Part shown: positions 6,327 to 13,658 of the stretch, in pieces
How the letters are laid out: every line of letters starts with the position of its first letter
Numbering within the stretch: the first letter of the stretch is position 1
Virus record (IMG/VR): IMGVR_UViG_3300031999_003367
Location: 1 to 24,375 of that record
Source: a virus
Strand: one strand, 5' to 3'
DNA length: 24,375 nucleotides
Notes under the pieces: model-generated
What the model was told of the DNA's origin: nothing
Seen by the model: only the letters and a program-made list of their open reading frames with translations
Databases searched by the model: none
Program-made: the position numbers and the translations under genes

Positions 6327-6878
6327 ATGAACTTCGCACTTTTCAACACCCTGTTGCCGCCCTGCCAGAATGTCCATGAATGGCGATGGTTCCTTTGTTT
6401 CTGTGAGTCGTATTTCAATGCCCGGGGGATTGAACATCCCGTGGTCGTTGAGATCGGCCTGGATAAGAATGCCCAGAAAGCATTCTATGAAAACCTGCTT
6501 GGCGCAACCCATATCGGGATAGACAATAATCCCGAAGTGCCGGGAACTGATATTCTCGGTGACAGTCATGATCCCGCGACGGTAGAACGATTAAAGGAAA
6601 GGTTGGCCGGAAAAGCAATCGACTTACTCTACATTGATGGCGACCATGCTTATGAAAGCGTGAAACGCGATTACCAATTATTCTCGCCACTTGCACCCCG
6701 GCTTATTGCATTCCACGACGTTGTCGTCCTCGGTTCGGTCATGAAGTTATGGGAAGAACTGATTGCCGATCAAGGAAAGAACGGAGACCGACTTTTCATG
6801 TTGTTCCACAATCATCATATCGGTTGGATACGTGGCAAAGAACCCTTCGGTATCGGGCTAATGGTTTGTGACCCATGA
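6327..6878 (+). CDS. Class I SAM-methyltransferase-like protein (Methyltransf_24/CmcI-like), copy 2
   Basis: This 183-residue paralogue of the preceding gene shares IEHPVVVEIG, THIGID, DILGDSHDPATVERLK, DLLYIDGDHAYESVKRDY and LIAFHDVVV. A 30-base stretch at 6429-6458 matches 5863-5892 at 27 positions, with only third-base changes, so the pair arose by tandem duplication. The N-terminal 35 residues and the C-terminus differ, suggesting divergence in substrate. As in copy 1, motif I is degenerate (E-I-G-L-D-K-N). An Asp or Asn follows the second strand (GIDNN). It overlaps the next GT2 gene as ATGA. A methyltransferase role on sugar hydroxyls is inferred; a non-catalytic role cannot be excluded. 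Confidence 0.8.
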   Translation: MNFALFNTLLPPCQNVHEWRWFLCFCESYFNARGIEHPVVVEIGLDKNAQKAFYENLLGATHIGIDNNPEVPGTDILGDSHDPATVERLKERLAGKAIDLLYIDGDHAYESVKRDYQLFSPLAPRLIAFHDVVVLGSVMKLWEELIADQGKNGDRLFMLFHNHHIGWIRGKEPFGIGLMVCDP

Positions 6879-7654
6879 AGTCAGTCGAAATCCTAATACC
6901 AAATTATAATGTTGGTCCGGTTATCGAACTGAACATTGAAAGTATCCGCGCCCGAACAAATTATCCGAATTATTCCATTATCGTTCACGACGATTCGACG
7001 GAGGGGACGGACAGAGTGTATCTGGAAAAGATCGAAGCGAAGGGTTGGATAAGACTCATCCGGTCCACAACCCGCGAGAGGTGGGAAAAGGATAAGGAAA
7101 ATTTCATACCTAGCCATCCTGCCCCGTATTGGCATGGTTGTGCGCTGAACGTGTTGATTAACGAAGCCTGCGGGGCCGACCTAGTCATGATCCTGGACGG
7201 TGATGTTTATATCAAGGACCCATCCTGGCTCCGAAGAATGGTTGACTTCATGGGCGACAAAATTCTAGTTGCCGCGCATTGGCGTCCACCGTCATGCTTT
7301 CCTTCCGGCGCTTGCGTTCCGGGCTGGTGGATGCCGCATTTCTGTATGCTGAATATGGCCGCCTATCGTGACGGCATGGCCGTCGATTGGCGCGGCGGAT
7401 CGGCACTAATGGATAGCGAACCATATAAAACGATACTTGCTCCCCTGGCCGCTCGGATCGTTTGTTTCGACCCCGGTTCCTCGTTATGGATAAAAATGCA
7501 GACCAGCAATCCTAGGCACTACCGGGGATGCATCATTCCCGACGACATGCAGAAATATTATCACCACTTCTCGCACGGTTCGTTAAGGTCACTTGGGGAA
7601 GAAGAAAACAAATTAGTCATGTCTACACTTACCACGCTACGAAAGGCGATATGA
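6875..7654 (+). CDS. GT2-family glycosyltransferase
   Basis: This GT-A fold transferase of 259 residues would move a sugar from a nucleotide donor to an acceptor, probably in the cytoplasm since no membrane segment is seen. The N-terminus has MKSVEILIPNYNVGPVIELN with the first strand and UDP-contacting loop, then YSIIVHDDST (Asp39-Asp40), a helix EKIEAKGWIRLI, and the metal-binding LVMILDGDVYI (Asp108-Gly-Asp110). A tryptophan- and cysteine-rich middle (CVPGWWMPHFCMLNMAAYRD) precedes GSSLWIKMQTSNP, a block that recurs in the GT2 at 8987 (GCVLWCKMRHENP), showing close paralogy. The gene overlaps both neighbours by four bases. Confidence 0.9.
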   Translation: MKSVEILIPNYNVGPVIELNIESIRARTNYPNYSIIVHDDSTEGTDRVYLEKIEAKGWIRLIRSTTRERWEKDKENFIPSHPAPYWHGCALNVLINEACGADLVMILDGDVYIKDPSWLRRMVDFMGDKILVAAHWRPPSCFPSGACVPGWWMPHFCMLNMAAYRDGMAVDWRGGSALMDSEPYKTILAPLAARIVCFDPGSSLWIKMQTSNPRHYRGCIIPDDMQKYYHHFSHGSLRSLGEEENKLVMSTLTTLRKAI

Positions 7655-8388
7655 AAACCGTTTCCATCTGTATCACGAATTATCAGTCAGGAGACACCAT
7701 AGCCCTGTGCATAGAGAGCATCCGCAAATTCACATCGTATCCGCATGATATCATGGTCTATGACGATGCCTCGGATCCCGTACATTACGGCGACGACATT
7801 ACGTACCTCCGGGCTGCCCAAGAGAAAGGGTGGATCAAGTTCATCGAAGGCAACCCGCACGGCGGATGGGGGTGCGGCATCCGGACGATGCTTAATGCCG
7901 TGACAACCGACCTTGCCATGATCTTGGATTGCGATATCCAGATCCTTCGCGCCGGATGGCTAGAGAAGATAATTGCTCATCAAGAGGTAACGGGCGCAGC
8001 GATGATCACCGATATGGAGGTATTCCCCGATAACGTGTCTATCGCCTCATGGTTTTTTATGCTAGATATGGCGCAGTACCCGTTCATTAAACCCGCCGAA
8101 TGGGACTACACGACGAAGCCGGACTTTATCAACTGGGACGAAACGCCGATGGCATTATATCCTGCCGGTCATCAGGTGTATGCGAATATTCTCGCACAGG
8201 GGCGCATCCTGGCCCCGTTCCCGCCGGGTATCTCCGCAAAGCCGACGGGTCCGGGCGCTTATTACAATCACCCGGCACACATCTCCGTTCTTTCCATGCC
8301 GATGAGCGGTCCGAACTTTAATGTCAGGAAGCAGAAATACAAAGCAGTCCAAGAGGAGTTGATTAAATTGCGGAAGGGAACCTCATAA
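7651..8388 (+). CDS. GT2-family glycosyltransferase
   Basis: I place the start at the ATG at 7651, which overlaps the previous stop as ATGA and gives MKTVSICITNYQSGDTIALC, the standard GT2 opening. The frame stays open upstream to 7528 but only as a shadow of the preceding gene. The 245-residue product has YPHDIMVYDDAS (Asp38-Asp39), a run HGGWGCGIRTMLNAVTTDLA typical of the helix before the donor site, and MILDCDIQILRAGWL with the D-x-D at Asp93-Cys-Asp95. The same D-x-D-I-Q-I-L-R string occurs in the GT2 at 8987, so these two are particularly close. No membrane segment. Donor and acceptor are unknown. Confidence 0.9.
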   Translation: MKTVSICITNYQSGDTIALCIESIRKFTSYPHDIMVYDDASDPVHYGDDITYLRAAQEKGWIKFIEGNPHGGWGCGIRTMLNAVTTDLAMILDCDIQILRAGWLEKIIAHQEVTGAAMITDMEVFPDNVSIASWFFMLDMAQYPFIKPAEWDYTTKPDFINWDETPMALYPAGHQVYANILAQGRILAPFPPGISAKPTGPGAYYNHPAHISVLSMPMSGPNFNVRKQKYKAVQEELIKLRKGTS

Positions 8389-8990
8389 TGCATCCCCTAA
8401 ATCGGCACTTCTGGAGGCAGACGAGTCAGCGATATCCGTGCTATTTTAACGACCCAGCCGTTGTGATCGAGTTCGGGGCAGCCAATATCAACGGGTCCAT
8501 CCGCGATTATTTCCATTGTAAAAACTATATCGGTGTCGATTGGCGTCCTGGAAAAGACGTTGATGTTGTCAGCCTGACGCACGAGTTTCAATATCCGGCG
8601 TCATGCTTTAACACGGTCGCCTCGGCCTCGATGTTGGAGCATGACCCATACTGGAAACAGAGTCTCGCCAAAATGGTTGACCTCATGCGGGGCGACGGGA
8701 TGTTGGTGATCTCATGGGGATCGGCCCTTAATAATCCACACGAACTGGCTGTTGCACCCGACGGCCAATTCCACAGTCTCAAGTCCAAGGTGGTATTTGA
8801 TCACCTAGAATCGCTCGGATTATATATTCACCAATTCCTTTATGAGCACTCGGTGTTTCTGGGCCATTCCCCGAAAGTATTGACGGGATGGCAGGCGGGA
8901 TTCGGGGAGGCGACATTGATCGGATTCAAATCGCCGCAATATGCTGAGGGGTTCCGAATCATCGATCCATTCATCGAGGCCGACAAATGA
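8388..8990 (+). CDS. Class I SAM-dependent methyltransferase (Methyltransf_11-like)
   Basis: The 200-residue protein belongs to a different methyltransferase group from the tandem pair. Motif I is AVVIEFGAANINGSIRDYF (residues 24-42) with E-F-G-A-A-N-I-N-G, then YIGVDWRPGKDVDVV with the acidic Asp51 after strand 2. FNTVASASMLEHDPYW fits the 'F-D-x-V-x-[S/C]-x-[S/E]-x-[L]-E-H' motif common in small-molecule and sugar methyltransferases, and GDGMLVISWG follows as strand 5. The C-terminal part is aromatic (FLYEHSVFLGHSP; FGEATLIGFK). Its start overlaps the preceding stop by one base (TAATG) and its end overlaps the next GT2 as ATGA. Likely target: a hydroxyl or carboxyl on the glycan; inferred from neighbours. 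Confidence 0.82.
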   Translation: MHPLNRHFWRQTSQRYPCYFNDPAVVIEFGAANINGSIRDYFHCKNYIGVDWRPGKDVDVVSLTHEFQYPASCFNTVASASMLEHDPYWKQSLAKMVDLMRGDGMLVISWGSALNNPHELAVAPDGQFHSLKSKVVFDHLESLGLYIHQFLYEHSVFLGHSPKVLTGWQAGFGEATLIGFKSPQYAEGFRIIDPFIEADK

Positions 8991-9808
8991 ATCCGACGGA
9001 CATATTAATTCCTAACTACAATGGCCGCGAGGCATTGGAACTCTGCATAGAGTCTATTGCTCGGCATACGCCGGAAGCGCATCGGGTCATCGTCTATGAC
9101 GACGCATCGACGAATCCAGGGGAGCTGGAATATCTGGCAAGGGCGCAGGCACGTGGACATGTCAATGAGGTTATTTTAGGAAATGAGCATGGTGGACATG
9201 GAGTCGCGCTCAACACGCTGGTTAACAGCTCTCTTGCTTCCTATGCCGTCCTAATGGATAACGATATTCAGATACTTCGAAGAGGCTGGTTGTCGGGACT
9301 CATGGGACTGGCCGCAAATCCCCGCGTCTTAGTCGTCAGTACCGAAGGTCCCTCATTCGGATATTGCAGCCGAGGATACCTACCGGGGAGGTTCCATCCC
9401 TGGTTCGAACTCCTGAACATGGGTGCTTATCGGGATGGGATGACGGTCGATTGGTCACTCGCCGAGGCGCAACGGGAGGATGAACCTTGGCGGACGGAAT
9501 GTGCACATCTATATCCGCCTGACAATAATCCCATTTTTAGGCGTACACAAGCTACCTGGGGAAAATGCAAGGATGACTTTAATCCCGAAAAGATTATCTT
9601 CGATCCCGGTTGCGTCCTTTGGTGCAAGATGCGACACGAGAATCCGAAAGGATATATCCATCAGGAACTAACGCCGTACGTTCTGTCATCATTCAGACAT
9701 TGGGGGCATGCCCAAGCGTGGCTCGAACCGCAAAATGCAGAAACGGAAAAGGGCAGGATGCTCCGTGTTCGAGTTGGGGAAGAGCTGGCAAAGCTTCGAT
9801 GTACTTAA
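8987..9808 (+). CDS. GT2-family glycosyltransferase
   Basis: The 273-residue protein begins MNPTDILIPNYNGREALELC, then HRVIVYDDAST (Asp38-Asp39), the helix EYLARAQARGHVNEVILGNE, and GGHGVALNTLVNSSLASYAV before the metal site LMDNDIQILRRGWL (Asp91-Asn-Asp93). The middle (FHPWFELLNMGAYRDGMTVD) is strongly like that of the GT2 at 6875 (NMAAYRDGMAVDW). The end has FDPGCVLWCKMRHENPKGY and an acidic-basic helix. It is a full-length GT-A enzyme and clearly a paralogue of the other GT2 genes in this block, so the cassette seems to have grown by duplication and divergence, which would suit stepwise building of an oligosaccharide. Confidence 0.9.
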   Translation: MNPTDILIPNYNGREALELCIESIARHTPEAHRVIVYDDASTNPGELEYLARAQARGHVNEVILGNEHGGHGVALNTLVNSSLASYAVLMDNDIQILRRGWLSGLMGLAANPRVLVVSTEGPSFGYCSRGYLPGRFHPWFELLNMGAYRDGMTVDWSLAEAQREDEPWRTECAHLYPPDNNPIFRRTQATWGKCKDDFNPEKIIFDPGCVLWCKMRHENPKGYIHQELTPYVLSSFRHWGHAQAWLEPQNAETEKGRMLRVRVGEELAKLRCT

Positions 9809-10551
9809 CCATTGCCGCCGCCAACGTCGATTCTCCGGAATGGGTCGAGCTTCTTGTGAAAAGCGTCCGGAAATTTACGGCCCCGGGAACATACGAAATT
9901 ATCATAGTCGATAACGGGTCACTCGAACGGAACCTCGAATGGCTGAAACGGCAACCCGATATTCGGCTCATCGAGAACAAGGGAAATCTTGGGCATGGGC
10001 GAGCGATGGACCAGGCGGTTGAAGTGGCCATCGGTCAATATATCTGTGTCCTAGATATCGATGCCCATATTCAACGGACGGGATGGGAGAATGACCTCGT
10101 TGCGTTATATTATGCCGATCCGTTGACGCGGCTCATCGGCTGCGTCGGTCCGGCGCACAAACCGCTCCATCCGCCGTTATTTTTCTTCGAACGGGATTTC
10201 ATCCGGAATTATGGTTTGAGGTTTATGTTTCATCCCGACGGCGACCCCAGATCGACGGATACGGCACAACTTGTTTATTGGCAGATACTTGACCTCGGAC
10301 ATAAGGTCCTTCGTCTTGAAAAGGGAATGAAAATTTACCCCGATTGCATTGGAGACGAAATATGGATCGGGGATAAAGCGACCCTATACCATCATTGGTA
10401 TGGGACAAGATTCCGGGAAAACACGGACAAGCCGCAGCTGAACCTGGATGGTTATACACTCCGGGAACACATAGAGAATAAAGCGCGGGTTTTTGCACAA
10501 CCTTTCGTGAGGGAGATATTGGGGAATGACGGAACAGACACCCGGACTTGA
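9799..10551 (+). CDS. GT2-family glycosyltransferase (rhamnosyltransferase-like layout)
   Basis: I choose ATG 9799, 10 bases inside the previous gene, because it yields MYLTIAAANVDSPEWVELLV, a good first strand and helix; the open frame upstream to 9610 is only a shadow of the preceding gene. The 250-residue product has YEIIIVDNGS (Asp38), IRLIENKGNLGHGRAMDQAV, typical of GT2 enzymes ('N-x-G-[N/F]-[L/G]-G-x-[A/G]-x-[A/G]'), and YICVLDIDAHIQ with the D-x-D at Asp86-Ile-Asp88. The C-terminus contains KATLYHHWYGTRFREN, with a His-Trp-Tyr-Gly pattern seen near the base/acceptor region of several GT2 proteins. It overlaps the large four-domain gene by 26 bases. It is less like the other block members, so it may add a different sugar. 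Confidence 0.88.
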   Translation: MYLTIAAANVDSPEWVELLVKSVRKFTAPGTYEIIIVDNGSLERNLEWLKRQPDIRLIENKGNLGHGRAMDQAVEVAIGQYICVLDIDAHIQRTGWENDLVALYYADPLTRLIGCVGPAHKPLHPPLFFFERDFIRNYGLRFMFHPDGDPRSTDTAQLVYWQILDLGHKVLRLEKGMKIYPDCIGDEIWIGDKATLYHHWYGTRFRENTDKPQLNLDGYTLREHIENKARVFAQPFVREILGNDGTDTRT

Positions 10552-13111
10552 CCGAACCGCAATCATCATAACGACGTTTATGCGGGATGCGGTGCTTATG
10601 CGATGCGTCGAAAGCATCAGGAAATTCTATCCGGATATCCCGATCTTCGTGGGCGATAACGGGAATCCGGACGATAAAAAGACGGAATTCCTGAAGGCCG
10701 CCAAGTGCACCCATTTTCAACTTCCGTTTGACCTCGGCGTGAGCGGCGTCCGGAACGAAACGCTTAAGCTCATCCCGCCGGAATACGAATACTTGATGAT
10801 TATCGAAGATGACACGGCATTCACCGACAAGACGCAACTTGAAAAACTCCGGGCGGTCTTAGACGATGAACCAACGGCCGGACTTTGCGGCTGCCTAATG
10901 TTCCTCAAGGATGGCCGCGAGCAGCACTATGAAGGTACGATTTACAGCGAGGGCACAACGCACTTCATAAGGAAAGTTGATTCTCCGGCATGGCGGAAAA
11001 CAGTATCCGGCGTTCAGTTTACCATGAGTTTCGATCTTATCCTCAATATCTTCATGATGCGTCGCCAAGTCTGGATTGATAATCCGTGGGACGAGCAATT
11101 CAAGACGGCACTTGAGCATGAAGATTTTTTCATGGGGCTTCAGCAAAAAGCAAAATGGCGCATTGCCTATACCCGCGATGTATCGTTGCAACACCTGCCG
11201 GAGGGGACAGATGACTATAAAAAATATAGGTGCCGTCCGGTAGGATGGAAACTGTTCGGCGAGAAGTGGGGGTTGAAATACGTCAACAGCGATTATAATC
11301 CGGAATCGCCCCTTTCTTACGAGGCGATGGGCGAAGGGAAGGCGGTCGATCTCAAGGGCGATTGCCTGAAATTCTCCATTGATGTTTTAAACGCCAATCA
11401 ATGCACCTGGTGGTTGGAGGCCGGGACATGCCTCGGGGCAATGCGAGAGCAAGGTTTTATCGCGCATGATTCCGATATTGATATCGGCCTTCATCCGAAA
11501 GAACCGGCACTCTGGGACAAGCTCCAGGCCGACATGATCGCGGCCGGGTTCGAATTCTTGCGGGCGTGGACCCATGGCAAGAAGCGAATGGAGTTGAGTT
11601 TCCGGAAGAACGGCGTCAAGGTCGATCTTTTCTTCTTTTACGACGACGGCGATTTCTGGTGGCACGGCGCGTTCGGGCCGAACAATGATGGCGGATGGGA
11701 CCATGATTGGGAATTCCTTCCACATGTTTTTTCGGCCTATCTTTTCAAAGATTTGAAGCCGGTCATGTTCCATAATCTTCCGTGCTTTCTGCCGAACCCG
11801 CCGGAACGGTATCTCCTGGAACGCTATGGTTCGACCTGGAAACAGCGGCAACGGGGATATCGATTCTGGATGGATTGCCGGGCCCTCGACCGGAACTATT
11901 TCAAGCGGGGCGCGAAAGTCGTTTTCATCGGCGGCGTCTGGGATCTCTTCCACGAGGGACACCTAGCCATCCTGGAGCGAGCCAAGGCGCTCGGGACGAA
12001 ACTTATTGTCGGTATTCTGACCGACAAGGCCGCCTCTGGTTACAAATCTCAACCGGTCATTCCGTTCGAATCCAGGCGGCGAATTATCGAATCCTTGAAG
12101 TGCGTCGATAAAACCATCGTACAGAACGACAGGGATTCGACGGCCGACCTTGTAGCGGCGCGTATCCAGCCGCACTATCTCGTCCACGGCGATGACTGGG
12201 GCCAATGTCCCGGCGAGGCGTATGTCCGGAAGCATGGCGGCAAATTGGTTTATCTGCCTTACACGCAAGGCGTATCGACGACGGAAATCCGGCAGCGGAT
12301 TCTCGATAGCGAAAAGCCGAAGCCAGTTATCCGCGAGAACAAACTTGCCGTCGGCATCAAGACCTTCATGCGCGATGCGGCTTTTTATAAGACCATTGAA
12401 ACCTATCAGGCAACGCTCGGGAAGTCCGACCTGCCTTATCGGTTTTATATAGCCGACGATGGTCCGCAGGACGACGACAAGGCTCTATTCTATACTAAAC
12501 TCAAACAGACCGGCCATATGGTTATTTCTCTTCCTTTCGATGCCGGTGTTTCCTTCGGCAGAAACGCTATTGTCAAACAAGCCAAGGAAGATTACATCCT
12601 AATATCCGACGATGATGTGGTTATCAAGGATGCCGCATCCATCAAAAACATGAAGGCCGTCCTCGATTCGGACGAGAAGATAGGTTTGGTTGCAGCAATG
12701 CTCAAGCACGAAAAGGGCGCGTTCTTCGGCAACGAGAATTATGCCAAGGGGATAAGGCTTGAAAGGCGGGGAAAACTTCTGGCTCGTATACCCGCGCCCC
12801 GTGAAGTTTATGCAACGGCCGACGGCATCAAGTATGTCCTGGCCGATCAGGTTCCGAACATCTTCCTTGCCAAGCGCCAATTATTCAAGGACGTGATGTG
12901 GGACAATCGCATCAAGATCGAGTTTGAGCACATAGACTTCTTCCTGGAGCTCCAGAAAACAGCATGGAAGGCGGCTGTCTGCCTGGATGCCGAGGCGTTC
13001 CATCTTATCACGGATCAGCCAACGGCAGAATATAACCGATATCGCCGAACGGCACCGATGGCATATTTTCTACAAAAGCATGAACTGGGATCGGTGGTCA
13101 ACCAATTTTAG
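10526..13111 (+). CDS. Four-domain fusion: GT2 - LicD/fukutin-type transferase - HxGH cytidylyltransferase - GT2
   Basis: This 861-residue protein is the centrepiece of the block. Residues 11-260 form a GT-A domain: AIIITTFMRDAVLMRCVESI, LPFDLGVSGVRNET, IIEDDTAF (acidic triad 94-96), LEHEDFF (196-202). Residues 275-455 match LicD/fukutin-type enzymes: TWWLEAGTCLGAMREQGFIA then HDSDIDIGL (Asp315, 317, 319) and a second acidic strand KVDLFFFYDD (Asp367). Residues 464-592 are a glycerol-3-phosphate-cytidylyltransferase-like domain: FIGGVWDLFHEGHLAILERA with H476-E-G-H479, YLVHGDDW, and GVSTTEIRQRI. Residues 606-861 are a second GT-A domain like the first: TFMRDA, LPFDAGVSFGRN, ISDDDVVI (695-697), FEHIDFF (800-806). 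The cytidylyltransferase should make a CDP-linked compound (perhaps CDP-glycerol or CDP-ribitol) that the LicD domain could transfer as a phosphodiester to a glycan. Substrates are inferred. Confidence 0.88.
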   Translation: MTEQTPGLDRTAIIITTFMRDAVLMRCVESIRKFYPDIPIFVGDNGNPDDKKTEFLKAAKCTHFQLPFDLGVSGVRNETLKLIPPEYEYLMIIEDDTAFTDKTQLEKLRAVLDDEPTAGLCGCLMFLKDGREQHYEGTIYSEGTTHFIRKVDSPAWRKTVSGVQFTMSFDLILNIFMMRRQVWIDNPWDEQFKTALEHEDFFMGLQQKAKWRIAYTRDVSLQHLPEGTDDYKKYRCRPVGWKLFGEKWGLKYVNSDYNPESPLSYEAMGEGKAVDLKGDCLKFSIDVLNANQCTWWLEAGTCLGAMREQGFIAHDSDIDIGLHPKEPALWDKLQADMIAAGFEFLRAWTHGKKRMELSFRKNGVKVDLFFFYDDGDFWWHGAFGPNNDGGWDHDWEFLPHVFSAYLFKDLKPVMFHNLPCFLPNPPERYLLERYGSTWKQRQRGYRFWMDCRALDRNYFKRGAKVVFIGGVWDLFHEGHLAILERAKALGTKLIVGILTDKAASGYKSQPVIPFESRRRIIESLKCVDKTIVQNDRDSTADLVAARIQPHYLVHGDDWGQCPGEAYVRKHGGKLVYLPYTQGVSTTEIRQRILDSEKPKPVIRENKLAVGIKTFMRDAAFYKTIETYQATLGKSDLPYRFYIADDGPQDDDKALFYTKLKQTGHMVISLPFDAGVSFGRNAIVKQAKEDYILISDDDVVIKDAASIKNMKAVLDSDEKIGLVAAMLKHEKGAFFGNENYAKGIRLERRGKLLARIPAPREVYATADGIKYVLADQVPNIFLAKRQLFKDVMWDNRIKIEFEHIDFFLELQKTAWKAAVCLDAEAFHLITDQPTAEYNRYRRTAPMAYFLQKHELGSVVNQF

Positions 13112-13120
13112 GAGCACATG

Positions 13121-13534
13121 ATGGCAACACGTAAACTCGGATTCCAGCCGTTGATGAAGGCGATTTATACGCGGCTTGGGACCACCGGATATACGATTTA
13201 TAATTATGTTCCCAAGAATGCGGTCATGCCTTACGTATCCTTCGGAGCACCCATCGGAGTGCGGTCAACGTCGTTCACAACACGGGATACCCAGGCTGAG
13301 GATAATTCTGTTACCATCCATGTCTGGAGTGCGAAAGAGGGTGACAAGGAAGCCTCGGAATATATGGATGATATCGTCCAAGCCATCCTTGGGACCGATC
13401 TCGTCGTTAGCGGATATTTCACGCCTTTCATCGCCTTTCTTGATATGTCGGAACTTTTCGTTGACGATTCCATACCGACGCGCCTCGTAAGGCACGGAGT
13501 CCTGCGGTTCCGATTTGTTATGGCCCCGAGTTGA
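13121..13534 (+). CDS. Tail terminator / tail completion protein (DUF3168-like)
   Basis: DUF3168-type proteins (gp17-like tail completion factors) cap the growing tail tube and dock it to the head. The 137-residue product opens with a helix (LGFQPLMKAIYTRLG), then YNYVPKNAVMPYVSFGAPIG, fitting the family's 'V-P-x-x-x-x-x-P-[Y/F]-[V/I]-x-[I/F/L]-G' motif, then NSVTIHVWSAKEGDKEASEY ('[V/I]-x-[V/I]-x-[V/I]-W-[S]' strand and helix), and ends with a beta segment VRHGVLRFRFVMAP. AGGAG at 13110-13114 lies 6 bases before ATG 13121 and only 3 before ATG 13118; I prefer 13121, but 13118 is possible. In most siphoviruses this gene follows the gp10-like gene at once; here the sugar block separates the two. 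Confidence 0.85.
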   Translation: MATRKLGFQPLMKAIYTRLGTTGYTIYNYVPKNAVMPYVSFGAPIGVRSTSFTTRDTQAEDNSVTIHVWSAKEGDKEASEYMDDIVQAILGTDLVVSGYFTPFIAFLDMSELFVDDSIPTRLVRHGVLRFRFVMAPS

Positions 13535-13658
13535 TGCGGGATTTAATTAAAAGACATGTTGCAGACTTAATTTAGTCTATTCGCTTTACCCCGACCCACG
13601 AATCTTTTCTCACGCGGAGCCGGAAACCCAAAAACAAAAAACTTCAAAGGAGTTTATT
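13535..13658 (+). promoter_or_regulatory. Intergenic leader before the tail tube gene, with inverted repeat and strong ribosome binding site
   Basis: This 124-base gap is the longest non-coding stretch in the window. An AT-rich part holds AGACT-6-AGTCT (13563-13578), a short perfect inverted repeat. Near the end AAAGGAG (13646-13652) lies 6 bases before the ATG at 13659, a strong ribosome binding site that suits a protein needed in many copies. No convincing -35/-10 pair is seen, although the AT-rich section at 13545-13580 could hold a promoter recognised by host or phage polymerase. The leader and the terminator after the tube gene suggest the tube message is controlled separately. Confidence 0.4.

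Larger units (their letters stand above)
3226..13111 (+). other. Glycan biosynthesis and decoration cassette embedded in the tail module
   Basis: Ten genes on one strand encode sugar-active proteins: a DegT aminotransferase, a GNAT acetyltransferase, five stand-alone GT2 proteins, three methyltransferase-like proteins (two of them tandem paralogues) and one four-domain GT2-LicD-cytidylyltransferase-GT2 protein, with structural phage genes on both sides. Junctions are overlaps of 1 to 26 bases or a 3-base gap, apart from one 41-base gap at 6286-6326, so the block is probably one translationally coupled unit. No inverted repeats, transposase or direct repeats were noticed at its ends. The substrate and target are not visible in the sequence. 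Confidence 0.85.

Noticed and set aside
7528-7650. Longer start for the GT2 gene at 7651
   Set aside because: The extra residues overlap the previous gene by over 120 bases and do not resemble a GT2 N-terminus; ATG 7651 gives the standard first strand.
9610-9798. Longer start for the GT2 gene at 9799
   Set aside because: The extension is a frame-shifted reading of the preceding gene; ATG 9799 gives a normal GT2 start.
10223-10837. 204-codon open frame on the - strand
   Set aside because: Antisense to two glycosyltransferase genes with clear motifs; no support.
3226-13111. Phage DNA hypermodification as the purpose of the sugar block
   Set aside because: No DNA-base hydroxylase, modified-nucleotide synthase or known DNA glycosyltransferase is present, and the LicD, aminotransferase and GNAT content fits surface-type glycans better. 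Not excluded if other genes exist outside the window.
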